From Actinobacteria bacterium OV320 (GTDB lineage: Bacteria; Actinomycetota; Actinomycetes; Streptomycetales; Streptomycetaceae), in the NCBI GenBank assembly GCA_001298545.1, contig LJCX01000024.1, positions 434,001 to 498,000 of the forward strand: 64,000 bases of DNA, read 5' to 3'. This document shows, one piece after another, positions 26,160 through 34,515 of this stretch; position 1 is the first letter of the stretch, and the number at the start of each line of letters is the position of its first letter. The notes under the pieces are model-generated. The model had not been told where the DNA came from. It saw only the letters and a program-made list of their open reading frames with translations, and searched no databases. Position numbers and translations under genes: made by a program.

Positions 26160-27526
26160 CAGTTCGTCTCGTCGGCGGTCCACGACGAGTCTCCTTCCGT
26201 GTCCGGGGTGTCGGGTCGCCGTGAGGCGGAGAGCCAGGATTCGGCGGCGGTCAGACCAGTGCCGGCGAAGCGCCAGTGAGACAGGACAAGCACGGTGTCC
26301 GGGTCCGGGAGGGGGTGGCCGGCCAGAGCCGCGCGTTCGCGGGTGAGTGCTTCGTTGTGGTCGGCGCGTTCCTGGCGGAGGGCGCCGAGGGTAACGGAGT
26401 ACGCGCGGGATTTCGTCGAGAAGTGGCCGCGGAAACCGAGCATGTGGGCCCACTTGCGCAGCCGGAGTTCTTCGAGTTCGGGCAGTCCGCCGAGGTGCCA
26501 GCAGGTGAGGATCATCCGGCGGGCGTGGTCGGTGACGTCGGTGCCGATCAGGTCGGTGATCGGGTTGCGGATCGGACGGTCGATGGTGCCCGTCGCGCTC
26601 TCCGCCCCCTTGGTGGCGTACTTGGCGATGTAGGCGGCGACAGCCCGGCTGGTCAGCTCGGTGGTTCCGGTGAAGTCGGCGGAGCGGATGGGGCGGATGT
26701 CGAGCTGTTCGCCGAAGCGGAAGGTGTGGGCGCGGCCGTCGAGGGTCGGTCCGGGGGTCTCGGCGAGCCGGACGGCCGAGCGGATCGCGTCGGTGAGAAG
26801 TTCTGTCGTGGCCCAGATGGGAGGGGAGTCCTCGGCACCTTCGGGGCCGTCGAGACGGATCACGGCATGGAAGTGCACGGCCCCGCGCCGCTGGTACTCG
26901 GCGACCTTGGCGTACGAGAGCTTCAGGCAGTGGCGCAGTTCGGAGCGGGTGACGTCCGCGCGCGAGGCGATCTGCTGGCGCAGGTAGGTGGTGAACCGGG
27001 CCCACAGGGCACCGGCGTGCGCGTTCCACAGGACGGCGTCGCGGTAGTCATAGCGCTCCGGGTTCAGCGGGGTGCCGAGGGCGGGGTCGTCGCCCGGGTG
27101 GAGGCGTCCGCAGCGGCAGCGACTGCCGCCGGGCCGGTTGTGGACGGGGCCGAAGGACGGGGCGGTGAAGGTGGCGAAGACGCGGGGGTGTTGGGCAACG
27201 GCCGGGCCGATCCCCTTGCCGCCGCTCAGGCCAGCCGTGACGAGGTGGTACGTGTCCTTGCGGTAGACCTCGGCGCAGGCGGCGCAGCGGGTCGCGCGGC
27301 GGTTGTTGCAGCGGATGAGGAGTTGTCCGGCGGGAAGGTCGTGGTCGAAGATCTCGCGGACGATTTCGCCGGTTGCGGCGTGGATGTCGAGGCGGTGGCC
27401 CTCCATCCGTACGGGCCGCTCGCAGCCGCCGAGCCGCTGGACCTGGTGTGCGTAGGTGCTGAGGTCGCCGTACTGGGCGAGGGCGGCCAGTTGGCGGATG
27501 GCTCCAGCAGGAGCCTGGGGGCGCAT
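26159..27526 (-). CDS. repSA: Rolling-circle replication initiator (RepSA-like)
   Basis: A 455-residue HUH endonuclease that nicks the excised circle to start rolling-circle replication, needed for AICE spread. Metal-binding motif AVHFHAVIRLDG (His218, His220) and catalytic tyrosine motif VAAYIAKYATKG (Tyr299/Tyr303) are clear. Upstream there is a cysteine cluster (CNNRRATRCAAC and RCRCG) that looks like a zinc site. The ATG at 27526 follows AAGGAGG. A CTGTCTAG-type operator lies at 27586-27600, between spdD and rep, so rep-xis-int may have its own regulated promoter. Confidence 0.93.
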   Translation of the reverse strand: MRPQAPAGAIRQLAALAQYGDLSTYAHQVQRLGGCERPVRMEGHRLDIHAATGEIVREIFDHDLPAGQLLIRCNNRRATRCAACAEVYRKDTYHLVTAGLSGGKGIGPAVAQHPRVFATFTAPSFGPVHNRPGGSRCRCGRLHPGDDPALGTPLNPERYDYRDAVLWNAHAGALWARFTTYLRQQIASRADVTRSELRHCLKLSYAKVAEYQRRGAVHFHAVIRLDGPEGAEDSPPIWATTELLTDAIRSAVRLAETPGPTLDGRAHTFRFGEQLDIRPIRSADFTGTTELTSRAVAAYIAKYATKGAESATGTIDRPIRNPITDLIGTDVTDHARRMILTCWHLGGLPELEELRLRKWAHMLGFRGHFSTKSRAYSVTLGALRQERADHNEALTRERAALAGHPLPDPDTVLVLSHWRFAGTGLTAAESWLSASRRPDTPDTEGDSSWTADETN

Positions 27527-27585
27527 GTGCGGGTGCCTCCTTGGAGGGGCGGACGTTCGAGACGGGCACAGCACCCCGGCCTGCA

Positions 27586-27600
27586 TAGGGGGCTAGACAG
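27586..27600. promoter_or_regulatory. Operator-like site ahead of rep-xis-int
   Basis: TAGGGGGCTAGACAG; read on the minus strand CTGTCTAG followed by CCCCCTA. Shares CTGTCTAG with the triple site at 30910-31001. It lies about 60 bp before the rep start. Confidence 0.6.
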
Positions 27601-27632
27601 CGTGGGCAGGCCGGGATGGTGCGCAGATGAGG

Positions 27633-27947
27633 TCAGCGGCGGTCGCTCTTGAGGATCGAGCGGATGACGACGGCGCAGACGGCCACGGAAGCGGCGGTGA
27701 CGGCGACCGCGAGGAGCATGGAGACCAGGACCGCGCCGACGACCAGGACCAGGGCTCCCCCACCGGCGGCGAGGGTGAGCACGCTGCCCGGGGTGAGTTG
27801 AACCGCCGGCCGGTTGGAGGCGGGGGCCATCGGGACCGGCGCCGGGGCGTAGGTGGTGGGGGTGTAGACCGACGGGCTGTAGGTCGTCGGGGGCGTGCTG
27901 GTGGGGATCGGAGCGGTGTCCGGGCGGGGGTACTTGGGGGTGAACAC
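27633..27947 (-). CDS. spdD: SpdD-like spread protein
   Basis: A 104-residue small membrane protein. The first half is Pro/Thr/Tyr-rich (TPPTTYSPSVYTPTTYAP), the second half one long hydrophobic region of about 45 residues (GSVLTLAAGGGALVLVVGAVL...). This architecture matches SpdD proteins of the pSAM2/pIJ101 group, which help intramycelial spread. GTG start at 27947 follows AAGGGA. Confidence 0.82.
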   Translation of the reverse strand: MFTPKYPRPDTAPIPTSTPPTTYSPSVYTPTTYAPAPVPMAPASNRPAVQLTPGSVLTLAAGGGALVLVVGAVLVSMLLAVAVTAASVAVCAVVIRSILKSDRR

Positions 27948-27967
27948 GGGGCGGTCCCTTCTGCGGG

Positions 27968-28123
27968 TCAGTCGAGGAGCGTGGCGACGGCGGGGGCGAG
28001 AACGCTGTTGGCGACGAGGTAGCCGCCGAGGAGGAGCAGGGCGACCAGCCACCACGGCGGGCGGGCGAGCTGGATGCCGAGGACGGCGACGACGAGGACG
28101 GCGAACCAGAGCGGGACGTCCAT
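27968..28123 (-). CDS. Small Spd-type membrane protein
   Basis: A 51-residue protein, nearly all hydrophobic: MDVPLWFAVLVVAVLGIQLA, then RPPWW and a second helix WLVALLLLGGYLVANSVL. Two membrane segments with a Trp-rich turn. ATG start follows GAAGGAG with an 8-nt spacer, and it is packed between its neighbours in the transfer operon. Probably one of the small spread proteins; exact role unknown. Confidence 0.8.
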   Translation of the reverse strand: MDVPLWFAVLVVAVLGIQLARPPWWLVALLLLGGYLVANSVLAPAVATLLD

Positions 28124-28138
28124 GGCGGGATCTCCTTC

Positions 28139-28318
28139 TCAGGCCTTGCAGCGGTGGGTGCGGGCGGCGAGTTCGGCGGCGGCGCGGCTGTCGTACTCGG
28201 TGGAGAAGTCGCAGCGGGGCGCGGTGCAGGGGGCGAGGTGGCGGTTTCGGCCGCGGGCGATGTAGGAGGCGACCTGCACGGGGCCGATGCGGCGGACGTT
28301 GCGGAAGCGCGGGTTCAC
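28139..28318 (-). CDS. Mobile element transfer protein (small Cys/His protein)
   Basis: A 59-residue protein of the type annotated as mobile element transfer protein in AICEs. It begins FRNVRRIGPVQVASYIARGR and has Cys31, Cys36 (CTAPRC), His55 and Cys57 (RTHRC), a possible small zinc site. GTG start at 28318 follows a purine-rich stretch. Lies between the small membrane protein and the DUF2637 gene in the operon. Confidence 0.8.
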   Translation of the reverse strand: MNPRFRNVRRIGPVQVASYIARGRNRHLAPCTAPRCDFSTEYDSRAAAELAARTHRCKA

Positions 28319-28333
28319 GGTGTTCGTCCCTTC

Positions 28334-29047
28334 TCAGAGGTGGGCGGCGACAGAGGACGTCATCGACGGGGGCAGACCGAGCCGGGCACGGACGGCGTCG
28401 GGGTCGGCGGCGAGACCGGTGGTAGCGCGGTGTTCCTCGGCCAGGGCCTGTGCGCGGTCGACGAGGGCGGGTGGGAGGGTGACGGCCGGGGCAGGCGTCG
28501 GAGCGGGGACAGCCGCGACCGGTCCGGGCGTTGCGGGCGGCTCCGAATCGGGGTCCGGGCCGGCGACCAGGGCCGGAAGCGCGTCATGTTCGGGCGCGCC
28601 GACGGCAGCCGGGACGTGGGCCGGTTCGGTGTCCGTCTCAGGCGTAGCCGTGGCCGTGGGCGCGTCCGGGGGGCGTGGCGTGTGGGCGAGCAGGGTTCCG
28701 CCGAAGAAGGCGACGGCGGGCCAGCCGGCCACCACGACGCGGAGCGACGCGGGGACGTCGTCCAGGTCGAGGAGCCCGGCGGTGGCGACGTTGGCCCCGA
28801 GGGATGCGGCCAGGGCGATCAGGAACCACAACCGCGGCCCCCCGGCCGGTCGCCCGGCGCGCTGCTGTTCGCGCATCCGGCGCCAGGCGGCGACCAGCAG
28901 CAGATCGACGGAGACGGGATAGGCCCATGCCTTCCAGCCGCCCTGTCCAGCCGCGTCGGCAAGGTCGTGAAGGTGCGAGAACGACAGGGCACCCGCGATC
29001 ACGGCTTGGACGATCACAGCGTCCACACGGGCCAACTGAACGCGCAT
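28334..29047 (-). CDS. DUF2637 membrane protein (SpdB-like)
   Basis: A 237-residue protein. The first 125 residues hold four hydrophobic segments with the DUF2637 pattern (ALSFSHLHDLA ... AYPVSVDLLLVAAW ... LWFLIALAASLGANVATA). Residues 130-200 are Pro/Ala/Thr-rich, and the C-terminus is a short helical piece (ATTGLAADPDAVRARLGLPP) that resembles a DNA- or partner-binding helix pair. Standard AICE gene next to traB, thought to work with TraB during spread through septa. Confidence 0.85.
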   Translation of the reverse strand: MRVQLARVDAVIVQAVIAGALSFSHLHDLADAAGQGGWKAWAYPVSVDLLLVAAWRRMREQQRAGRPAGGPRLWFLIALAASLGANVATAGLLDLDDVPASLRVVVAGWPAVAFFGGTLLAHTPRPPDAPTATATPETDTEPAHVPAAVGAPEHDALPALVAGPDPDSEPPATPGPVAAVPAPTPAPAVTLPPALVDRAQALAEEHRATTGLAADPDAVRARLGLPPSMTSSVAAHL

Positions 29048-29134
29048 CGGCTCGGGTTCCTTCCTGTTCGAGGCATGGGAGGAGTAGGGACGCGGCGCGA
29101 AGCGGTCACGCCGACCGTGGGGAAGGTGGTGCAG

Positions 29135-30499
29135 CTACTCGGTCACCGGGCGGGCGGCAGGCACGCTGGCCGGGGCGAACGCCTTGGAGGACTCCACGGC
29201 GACGACGGGCCGGAAAGAGTCGAGGCGGGGCAGTTCAGGCACCAGTGCGGCCGTGTCACGGCAGATGGCCGCCGCCTCGTCGAGGGAGAGGTGCGGTGAG
29301 CGGGCGCGGGACCAGCCGCCGGAGGAGTCGCCGACGATCGCGACGCCGGGCCGTTCGGCCGGGATGGAGGTGGCGGCGAGGGCCGCTTCCGGAGAGATGT
29401 CGGCGAGCGCCATGTTCGCCGAGGACTCGTCGTTGACCCGGTGGCAGATGCGGCCGGTGAGCTGGGCGCGGAGCATGGTCGCACCCTTGCCGAGTTCGGA
29501 ACCGAAGCGCTGCCCGCACACTTCGAGATAGATGCCGGCCGCACGGCCGAGCTGGGCAATCCGGATCAGCTTGGTGACCATGGCATCGCGTCGCTTCTCG
29601 TCATCGCGGCTCGCGGCGAGAAAGAGTTCCGCAACCTCGTCGACGACGACCACGACCGGCACCGGCCGGACCGCGTCCGGCAGCCCCCACACATCTGAGG
29701 TGAGCACGGCATCCGGGCCCGCAGCAGACGAGAGCCCGATGAGACGGAACCGTGCCTCCATCTCTTCCAGCAGGACGTCAAGGAGTTCGTTCGCCCGGTC
29801 CGGGGTGTCAGCGAGAGCGGACAACCGGGGTGCGAAGGGGGCCAGTTCGACGCCCCATTTGCAGTCGACCCCGACGAGCACGACCCGTTGCCGGGCTAGG
29901 CCGCACACCAGGTTCCGCAGGTACACGGACTTGCCGGACTGTGTTGCGCCGAGGATGAGTTCATGCGGCACGGCACGGAAGTCCCGTACGTGCCAGCGTC
30001 CGTCATCCCGAAGCGCCATCGGGAGGGTGAGCAGCCCGCGCTGCTTCCACCGGCGTGCGGGCTGCACGTCAGAGAGCACGTCCCAGCCGATCAGGCGCAG
30101 TTCGAGCCAGCCGGGCTTGGTTGGGCGGATGTGCACGGCGTGCGCGGCCCAGGCGTGGCGCAGCCGGTCGGCCGAGGCCATGAAGTCCTCGGGAGCCTGC
30201 CCGGTCGCCATGCGCAGCCGCATCACGAGCCCGGACCCGGTCGGCCACGGCAGCGACCGCCGAGGCGGGACGGGGGCAGCTTCTCGCCCGATCATCCGGG
30301 CCGTGGCCCGACGGACGGCCGAGGCCGGGACCGTCAGGCCGCAGGCGTCCATCGTGGCCCGGTAGGTGGTTAGCACGCGGAGCGCGACGAACGGGTAGCC
30401 GACCAGCCACCAGAACGCGACGGGTGCGCGGCGGCGCAGGACGAGCAGGGCGGCGAGTGCCAGCAGGCACAGTGTCGGCGTCCAGACGGTGTCGGTCAT
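29135..30499 (-). CDS. traB: TraB-like FtsK/SpoIIIE DNA translocase (conjugation)
   Basis: The main transfer protein: a hexameric ATPase that moves double-stranded DNA between hyphae, unlike the relaxase/T4SS route. The 454-residue protein has one or two N-terminal membrane segments (about 5-45), then the FtsK motor with Walker A GATQSGKS (184-191), Walker B VVVVVDEVAEL (Asp287, Glu288) and GRAAGIYLEVCGQRF. The C-terminus lacks a clear gamma domain but is Pro/Ala-rich. ATG at 30499 is 5 bp after the stop of the upstream regulator gene. Confidence 0.93.
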   Translation of the reverse strand: MTDTVWTPTLCLLALAALLVLRRRAPVAFWWLVGYPFVALRVLTTYRATMDACGLTVPASAVRRATARMIGREAAPVPPRRSLPWPTGSGLVMRLRMATGQAPEDFMASADRLRHAWAAHAVHIRPTKPGWLELRLIGWDVLSDVQPARRWKQRGLLTLPMALRDDGRWHVRDFRAVPHELILGATQSGKSVYLRNLVCGLARQRVVLVGVDCKWGVELAPFAPRLSALADTPDRANELLDVLLEEMEARFRLIGLSSAAGPDAVLTSDVWGLPDAVRPVPVVVVVDEVAELFLAASRDDEKRRDAMVTKLIRIAQLGRAAGIYLEVCGQRFGSELGKGATMLRAQLTGRICHRVNDESSANMALADISPEAALAATSIPAERPGVAIVGDSSGGWSRARSPHLSLDEAAAICRDTAALVPELPRLDSFRPVVAVESSKAFAPASVPAARPVTE

Positions 30500-30504
30500 G
30501 GCGT

Positions 30505-30852
30505 TCAGCCCTGTACCGGAGCCGGGGCGTTGACCATGACGGCGTCCGCCCGGTAGGCGATGCCGTGACGCATCCGTCCACCGAACTCGCTCTCCCACGG
30601 TCGGGCGATGAGGCCGGGCAGGATGACCGGAGCTCCCATCACCAGGCCCTCGCCGATGCCCTTCTCGGGAACGGTGACCTTGATCATGTCCGAACCGCCC
30701 GCCGCGATGAACACCAGCTCCAGCACCATGAGCCGGTCGTTGGTCACCGGGTCGACGGCGATCTCACCGGTCTGACGGTCCTTCACCTTGACCTCGGGCA
30801 GCTTGGTGACGAGGAGCGTCGCGGCCGAGACGTCTACGGGGATGACACGCAT
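30505..30852 (-). CDS. SCO3933-family regulatory/accessory protein, first gene of the transfer operon
   Basis: A 115-residue soluble beta-rich protein without enzyme motifs (MRVIPVDVSAATLLVTKLPEV ...). By size, sequence style and place it matches the protein found ahead of traB in many AICEs and annotated as regulatory protein; no DNA-binding motif is visible. ATG at 30852; its promoter region contains the triple CTGTCTAGGGGGG site. Confidence 0.75.
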   Translation of the reverse strand: MRVIPVDVSAATLLVTKLPEVKVKDRQTGEIAVDPVTNDRLMVLELVFIAAGGSDMIKVTVPEKGIGEGLVMGAPVILPGLIARPWESEFGGRMRHGIAYRADAVMVNAPAPVQG

Positions 30853-31237
30853 TTCGTGAACCTCACTTGGTTGGCGGTGCGCCTACGCCGCATCGCTCGG
30901 ACCTGAATACCCCCCTAGACAGCAGAGGAGTGGCCCGCCCTGACTGTCTAGGGGGGTTGACGACTACGTTAGACCGACGGACCGTCAACTGTCTAGGGGG
31001 GTACGCAAGAGGACGCATCCATCCCTGGCCCAGTCGGGGCGGGGACCGCCCAAGTGGCCGCACAACGGCCCGTTTCGCAACCCACCTGCAAGTAGACGAT
31101 CTATCCCGGGCCAGAGGCCCCGCGCATTGGCTCCCGTCGCGCCGAGATAGGGCAACCGGATTCCCCCGTTCCGACCTCGCAGCGAGCGCCCTATCGGCAA
31201 GATGAGCCCCCTAGATGCCTACCTTGGGGGAGCAGAG
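30853..31237. promoter_or_regulatory. Divergent control region of the transfer operon with three identical 13-bp operators
   Basis: CTGTCTAGGGGGG occurs exactly three times: 30910-30922 (minus), 30944-30956 (plus) and 30989-31001 (plus). Between the last two lies TTGACG (30957-30962, plus) and, facing it, CGTCAA (30983-30988), each touching an operator. For the minus-strand operon TTGACG at 30988-30983 plus TAGTCG at 30966-30961 gives a 16-bp spacer, a credible promoter. A related half-site GCCCCCTAGATG is at 31206-31217, just before the start at 31238. No gene is seen in this stretch. Confidence 0.75.
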
Positions 31238-32080
31238 ATGGGTCTCGCGCCATCAGCCGTGACGGTAGCCGCCAGGGATGCGATGACTCGGCTTCGAGAT
31301 ATGTACGAGCCGATTCTCGCACTTCTGGGACTATCTGTAGATTCGATTAAGAATTACGATCTCCCTGATCTGGAACAGGCACTCACTCGGGTAAACGAGG
31401 CGATCAGCCACCCGGAACAGTTCGGCACAATGCCGACCTCAAACGTCAAGATGTGGGTGGTCGAGAACCCAGAGAGGAAAATCGGCATTCTGCCGTTTCT
31501 CCTGGAGCGCAAACGCCTGATCCTGGAGCGCATCAAAGAACTCCGCAGTAAAGAACGGCTCGACGGGTTGCAGGACCTGATCGAGCGACTACCTCCTGGC
31601 CCGGAAAAGGACGAGCTGAAGCGGCAACTTGAGGCCTTGGAGGCTGAAGCAGCCACGGCACGAGAGCAAGAGCGTGCAGCCGCGCAGGTCGACAGCGCTG
31701 CACAGGCATTGGTCGTGGAAGGGTGGGAAAAGGAGCACAAAGCCAAAGAAGAAGCGGAGGATGAGCTCAAAAAGCTTCGCGAAGAGAAGCTTCTCGAAGA
31801 AGAGATCGCCGACAGGAAGTGGAATAGAAGAGTGGCTCGCGAGCCGATCGCCACTCTCGTCGGAGCAATCCTCCTAATCGCGCTCACCGCTGTATTCGTG
31901 GTTTCCATGTTCCTTAAGATCGTCCCGTCGACGCTATTGTCAAACAGCTTTCTGATAATTTTGGGCTACTTCTTCGGGCAGAGTGCAAGTAGTGTCAACA
32001 GGCCGCAATCCACGGAATCGGCGAGATCGTCAGGAAAAAAGAAACGTAAGGTTAAGCCAGTCAAATCCGAGGCAGCGTAA
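31238..32080 (+). CDS. Coiled-coil protein with C-terminal membrane hairpin, unknown function
   Basis: Not recognised. 280 residues: a short helical head (to about 85), then a long, highly charged coiled coil (about 85-200: LERKRLILERIKELRSKERL ... KAKEEAEDELKKLREEKLLEEEI), two hydrophobic segments (about 204-226 and 233-250) and a basic tail (SGKKKRKVKPVKS). Codon use is less GC-rich than the transfer genes. The ATG at 31238 after TGGGGGAG is preferred over the one at 31202, because an operator-like site lies between them. Plus-strand gene facing away from the transfer operon; possibly an entry-exclusion, surface or defence component. Confidence 0.75.
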   Translation: MGLAPSAVTVAARDAMTRLRDMYEPILALLGLSVDSIKNYDLPDLEQALTRVNEAISHPEQFGTMPTSNVKMWVVENPERKIGILPFLLERKRLILERIKELRSKERLDGLQDLIERLPPGPEKDELKRQLEALEAEAATAREQERAAAQVDSAAQALVVEGWEKEHKAKEEAEDELKKLREEKLLEEEIADRKWNRRVAREPIATLVGAILLIALTAVFVVSMFLKIVPSTLLSNSFLIILGYFFGQSASSVNRPQSTESARSSGKKKRKVKPVKSEAA

Positions 32081-32094
32081 CCTCATCAGTTGCG

Positions 32095-32113
32095 CCGATC
32101 CCAATGGGGTCGG
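32095..32113. terminator. Possible terminator between convergent genes
   Basis: CCGATCCC / GGGGTCGG (one G-U pair) with a 3-base loop between the stops at 32080 and 32176. Confidence 0.5.
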
Positions 32114-32175
32114 TCCCAAGCGATCGAGGCGATGCGGCTGGCTCCGCCCGCCGATCAAGTACGTGCGCGGCTATG

Positions 32176-32994
32176 TCAGCTCACCCAATGAAGCACCGTG
32201 GCGTCGTCTTGTGCCTTGCCTCGTGGCCAGCGCCGACCGCGAGGGTCAATGGCCTCGGCTTCCCGAACGCGGTCGACCAGTTCAGCTGCCCCCGAAGCGT
32301 TGACGACGTTCAACGCCTCTTGCCAGGTCGCAAGTTCGAAGGTGTCGACGAGTCGTGTCGCACCGTCGCTCAGCAGCGTCACAGACGCCAGAGTGTCGAG
32401 CGGGACCGACCCAGTGAGAGCGTGCTCGGCCGCTTGCGGATCCGGCCCGGCGATCCAAAAACCGCCGGGCCGGTTACGGAGCCCTGTCAGGGAGTCGCGG
32501 TACTCGGCCAGAGCGGCAGCATGCTCGGGTGAACCTGTGGCCAATGCGTCGACCGGCCCGCGAAGTCTCTTACCGACCTCGTCCAGGCGCTGGTCAGTGA
32601 TGGCAGTCGTCTTCCCCTCCTGGTCGGCCAGGAGAAGCGTCGAGTCGCCGAGTACGAGGTATTCCAGAGCTCCCGCGTCAGCTCGGACGGCGACGACCGT
32701 ACTGGTCGGACTGGCCCGATAGGACAGATCGCAACTGTCCTCATGCAGCGACCGGACAACGCGGATCGAGTCAGCCAGGCACTCAGCGAGCGGCCGGCCG
32801 GGGTGCGCCGTGATGGTGCTCAGCAGCAGCCCGCCCAGTGTCGAGGAGAACCAAGCGATGCCGTGCGTGCACCCGGTATCTGCCCCGGCAACGCCGGCCC
32901 CGTCGAGGAGGACGGCCGCCCCAGCAGCAGCGGCGGCGAAGTCCTCGTTCGCCTGGCCGGGTTCGGCGGGCAGTGAGGCGAGGGCGACGTTCAC
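32176..32994 (-). CDS. PP2C-like protein phosphatase domain protein
   Basis: A 272-residue protein with the layout of PP2C Ser/Thr phosphatases: GQANEDFAAAA, the metal loop VLLDGAGV (in place of DGmGG), TSTVVAVRADAGALEYLVLGDSTLLLA, VTLLSDGATRLVD and the C-terminal KAQDDATVLHW. Metal-ligand Asp residues are kept in GDS, SDG and DD, although DGAGV lacks the second Gly. The GTG at 32994 overlaps the stop of the upstream HTH gene (GTGA), so both are coupled. Target is unknown; with the HATPase gene nearby it may form a phospho-switch. Confidence 0.8.
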   Translation of the reverse strand: MNVALASLPAEPGQANEDFAAAAAGAAVLLDGAGVAGADTGCTHGIAWFSSTLGGLLLSTITAHPGRPLAECLADSIRVVRSLHEDSCDLSYRASPTSTVVAVRADAGALEYLVLGDSTLLLADQEGKTTAITDQRLDEVGKRLRGPVDALATGSPEHAAALAEYRDSLTGLRNRPGGFWIAGPDPQAAEHALTGSVPLDTLASVTLLSDGATRLVDTFELATWQEALNVVNASGAAELVDRVREAEAIDPRGRRWPRGKAQDDATVLHWVS

Positions 32995-33842
32995 GCCGTC
33001 GTCTCCTCGTCGTGGCGGTAGAGGGGGGTGAGCAGTTCGACGGACTGCGGCTCGCCGGTCTCGGGGTCGTACTCGACGCCCACCAGCGTGGAGAAGCGAT
33101 GCTCTCCCACCTGGCCCCACAGCGTGCTCAGGTCGGAGGCGAGCAGTTGGACGACGCCGAGGGATCCTTCGGTGTGGATACCGGCGAGGGCGAGCACCGA
33201 GCCGTTCCCGTCCGGGCGGGGCAGTCGGCCGAGGTATCCGACGTCGTACGGGCGGTTCGAGTCGGTGTCCTGTCCAGCGCGGTACGCCGTCCCGGTACGC
33301 CGGTCTACCAGCGCCCACGGTTCGCCGTCCGGGTGTTCCCAGCTCAGTACCGGGTCCTGGGCGTACAGGTCGCTCATGTCCTGGGACATGCCCGGCCCGC
33401 AGACGACGACCAGGCCGTCACGGTTGAGGTCGACCTCACCGCTCACGAGCACATTGCCGGAGCTGACATCGAGCCCGTACGACTTGGCCAGCTCCTCCAG
33501 GCGCTTCCCGGAGTTAACGTCAGCCATGGCCACGACCGTGCGCTTCTTCTCGTCGTCCCACCGCAGCGGAGTCACGACCGTGACGGCACCCGCACCGAGG
33601 AACGCACCCTCGGGCGCCGGGCCGGTATGCCGGATCTGATGGATCCGCCCGCGGCTCAGGCCGGCCTTTTCGGCGATCTGCGCGTAGGAAAGCCCCTGCG
33701 AGTGGAGGTCCTGGACCACACGACGGCGGAGCCGGGCGAGTTCGGTCACCTCCTGCTGTGCGTCGGCCAACCGTGTCGTGACCTCACGCAGGAGCAGGTA
33801 CGGATCATCGATCGCCATGATCCGCTGCAACTCGTCCGACAT
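32991..33842 (-). CDS. Sigma-factor-like HTH regulator of the element
   Basis: A 283-residue protein. Residues about 15-50 are helical, followed by a region-4-like helix-turn-helix SQGLSYAQIAEKAGLSRGRIHQIRHTG. The rest (about 80-283) is a separate domain with VVCGPGMSQDMSDLYAQDP and GEPWALVDRRTGTAYRAG, reminiscent of a ligand- or nucleotide-binding sensor. ATG at 33842 follows AGGAGG. A perfect 16-bp palindrome of the element's operator type sits 28 bp upstream, suggesting that it controls itself. It is a candidate for the element's master repressor. Confidence 0.8.
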   Translation of the reverse strand: MSDELQRIMAIDDPYLLLREVTTRLADAQQEVTELARLRRRVVQDLHSQGLSYAQIAEKAGLSRGRIHQIRHTGPAPEGAFLGAGAVTVVTPLRWDDEKKRTVVAMADVNSGKRLEELAKSYGLDVSSGNVLVSGEVDLNRDGLVVVCGPGMSQDMSDLYAQDPVLSWEHPDGEPWALVDRRTGTAYRAGQDTDSNRPYDVGYLGRLPRPDGNGSVLALAGIHTEGSLGVVQLLASDLSTLWGQVGEHRFSTLVGVEYDPETGEPQSVELLTPLYRHDEETTA

Positions 33843-33869
33843 GACCACACCTCCTAGAAGTACCCAGGA

Positions 33870-33885
33870 GTCTAGGGCCCTAGAC
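33870..33885. promoter_or_regulatory. Palindromic operator ahead of the HTH-PP2C pair
   Basis: GTCTAGGGCCCTAGAC, a perfect 16-bp palindrome made of two GTCTAGGG half-sites, 28 bp before the HTH gene start. Confidence 0.7.
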
Positions 33886-34017
33886 GGAATGGGCGGGAGT
33901 CGCCTTCCCGAATGAACACCGATCACGTAGAACGCGGCCCGCCGCCGAGGCACCCCGCGGGGGCTCACCCTCCACTGCCCACGAGGCCACCACGGACGAC
34001 AGTCGAGCAGCGGCCCA

Positions 34018-34419
34018 TCACGTGCCGTTCCGCGCCAGCTCGGCCCAGACGCAGCGCGCGCCCGAGGGCCGGTCCTTCACTCCCCAGTCTTTGGCGCAGG
34101 CCGCGATCATCATCAGCCCGCGGCCATCCTCTTCTACGTGCCTGGCCACGCTGCGAACCTGGGGTTCCTCGTCTCCGCCCTGGTCAACGACTTCGATGCA
34201 GATCAGGTCATCACGGAAGTGGACGACCACGAGGAACCATCCTCGGTACCAACCGCTCCGCGTATGCCGAACGGCATTGGCCGCCAGCTCTCCGACGACC
34301 AGGACGGCACTGTCGACGAGGCCTGAAGCCTCATCCTCGAGCAGCGCGGCGACGAAGTGACGAGCCTGCGCTACCTGCCAGGGCAGACCGGGGAACATGC
34401 GGCACCAGCTTTGGGACAT
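34018..34419 (-). CDS. HATPase-fold (RsbW-like) ATP-binding regulator
   Basis: A 133-residue protein with the GHKL ATP-binding fold of anti-sigma factor kinases: N-box VGELAANAVRHT, G1 EVVDQGG and G2 EDGRGLMMI. Streptomyces has many such single-domain proteins; on AICEs they commonly sit next to Scr1-type XRE genes. ATG at 34419. A perfect inverted repeat CGTCTAG-N4-CTAGACG lies 16 bp upstream, linking it to the element's operator set. Confidence 0.88.
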   Translation of the reverse strand: MSQSWCRMFPGLPWQVAQARHFVAALLEDEASGLVDSAVLVVGELAANAVRHTRSGWYRGWFLVVVHFRDDLICIEVVDQGGDEEPQVRSVARHVEEDGRGLMMIAACAKDWGVKDRPSGARCVWAELARNGT

Positions 34420-34434
34420 GGGAACACTCCTCCT

Positions 34435-34452
34435 CGTCTAGGGGGCTAGACG
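34435..34452. promoter_or_regulatory. Inverted-repeat operator ahead of the HATPase gene
   Basis: CGTCTAG GGGG CTAGACG, perfect 7+4+7 inverted repeat, 16 bp before the start at 34419. Confidence 0.7.
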
Positions 34453-34515
34453 GCACAGCCAGCAGAGTATTCCCATGCGCGACCGATGAGCCAGGCATCT
34501 TGAGGAATTATTCCT

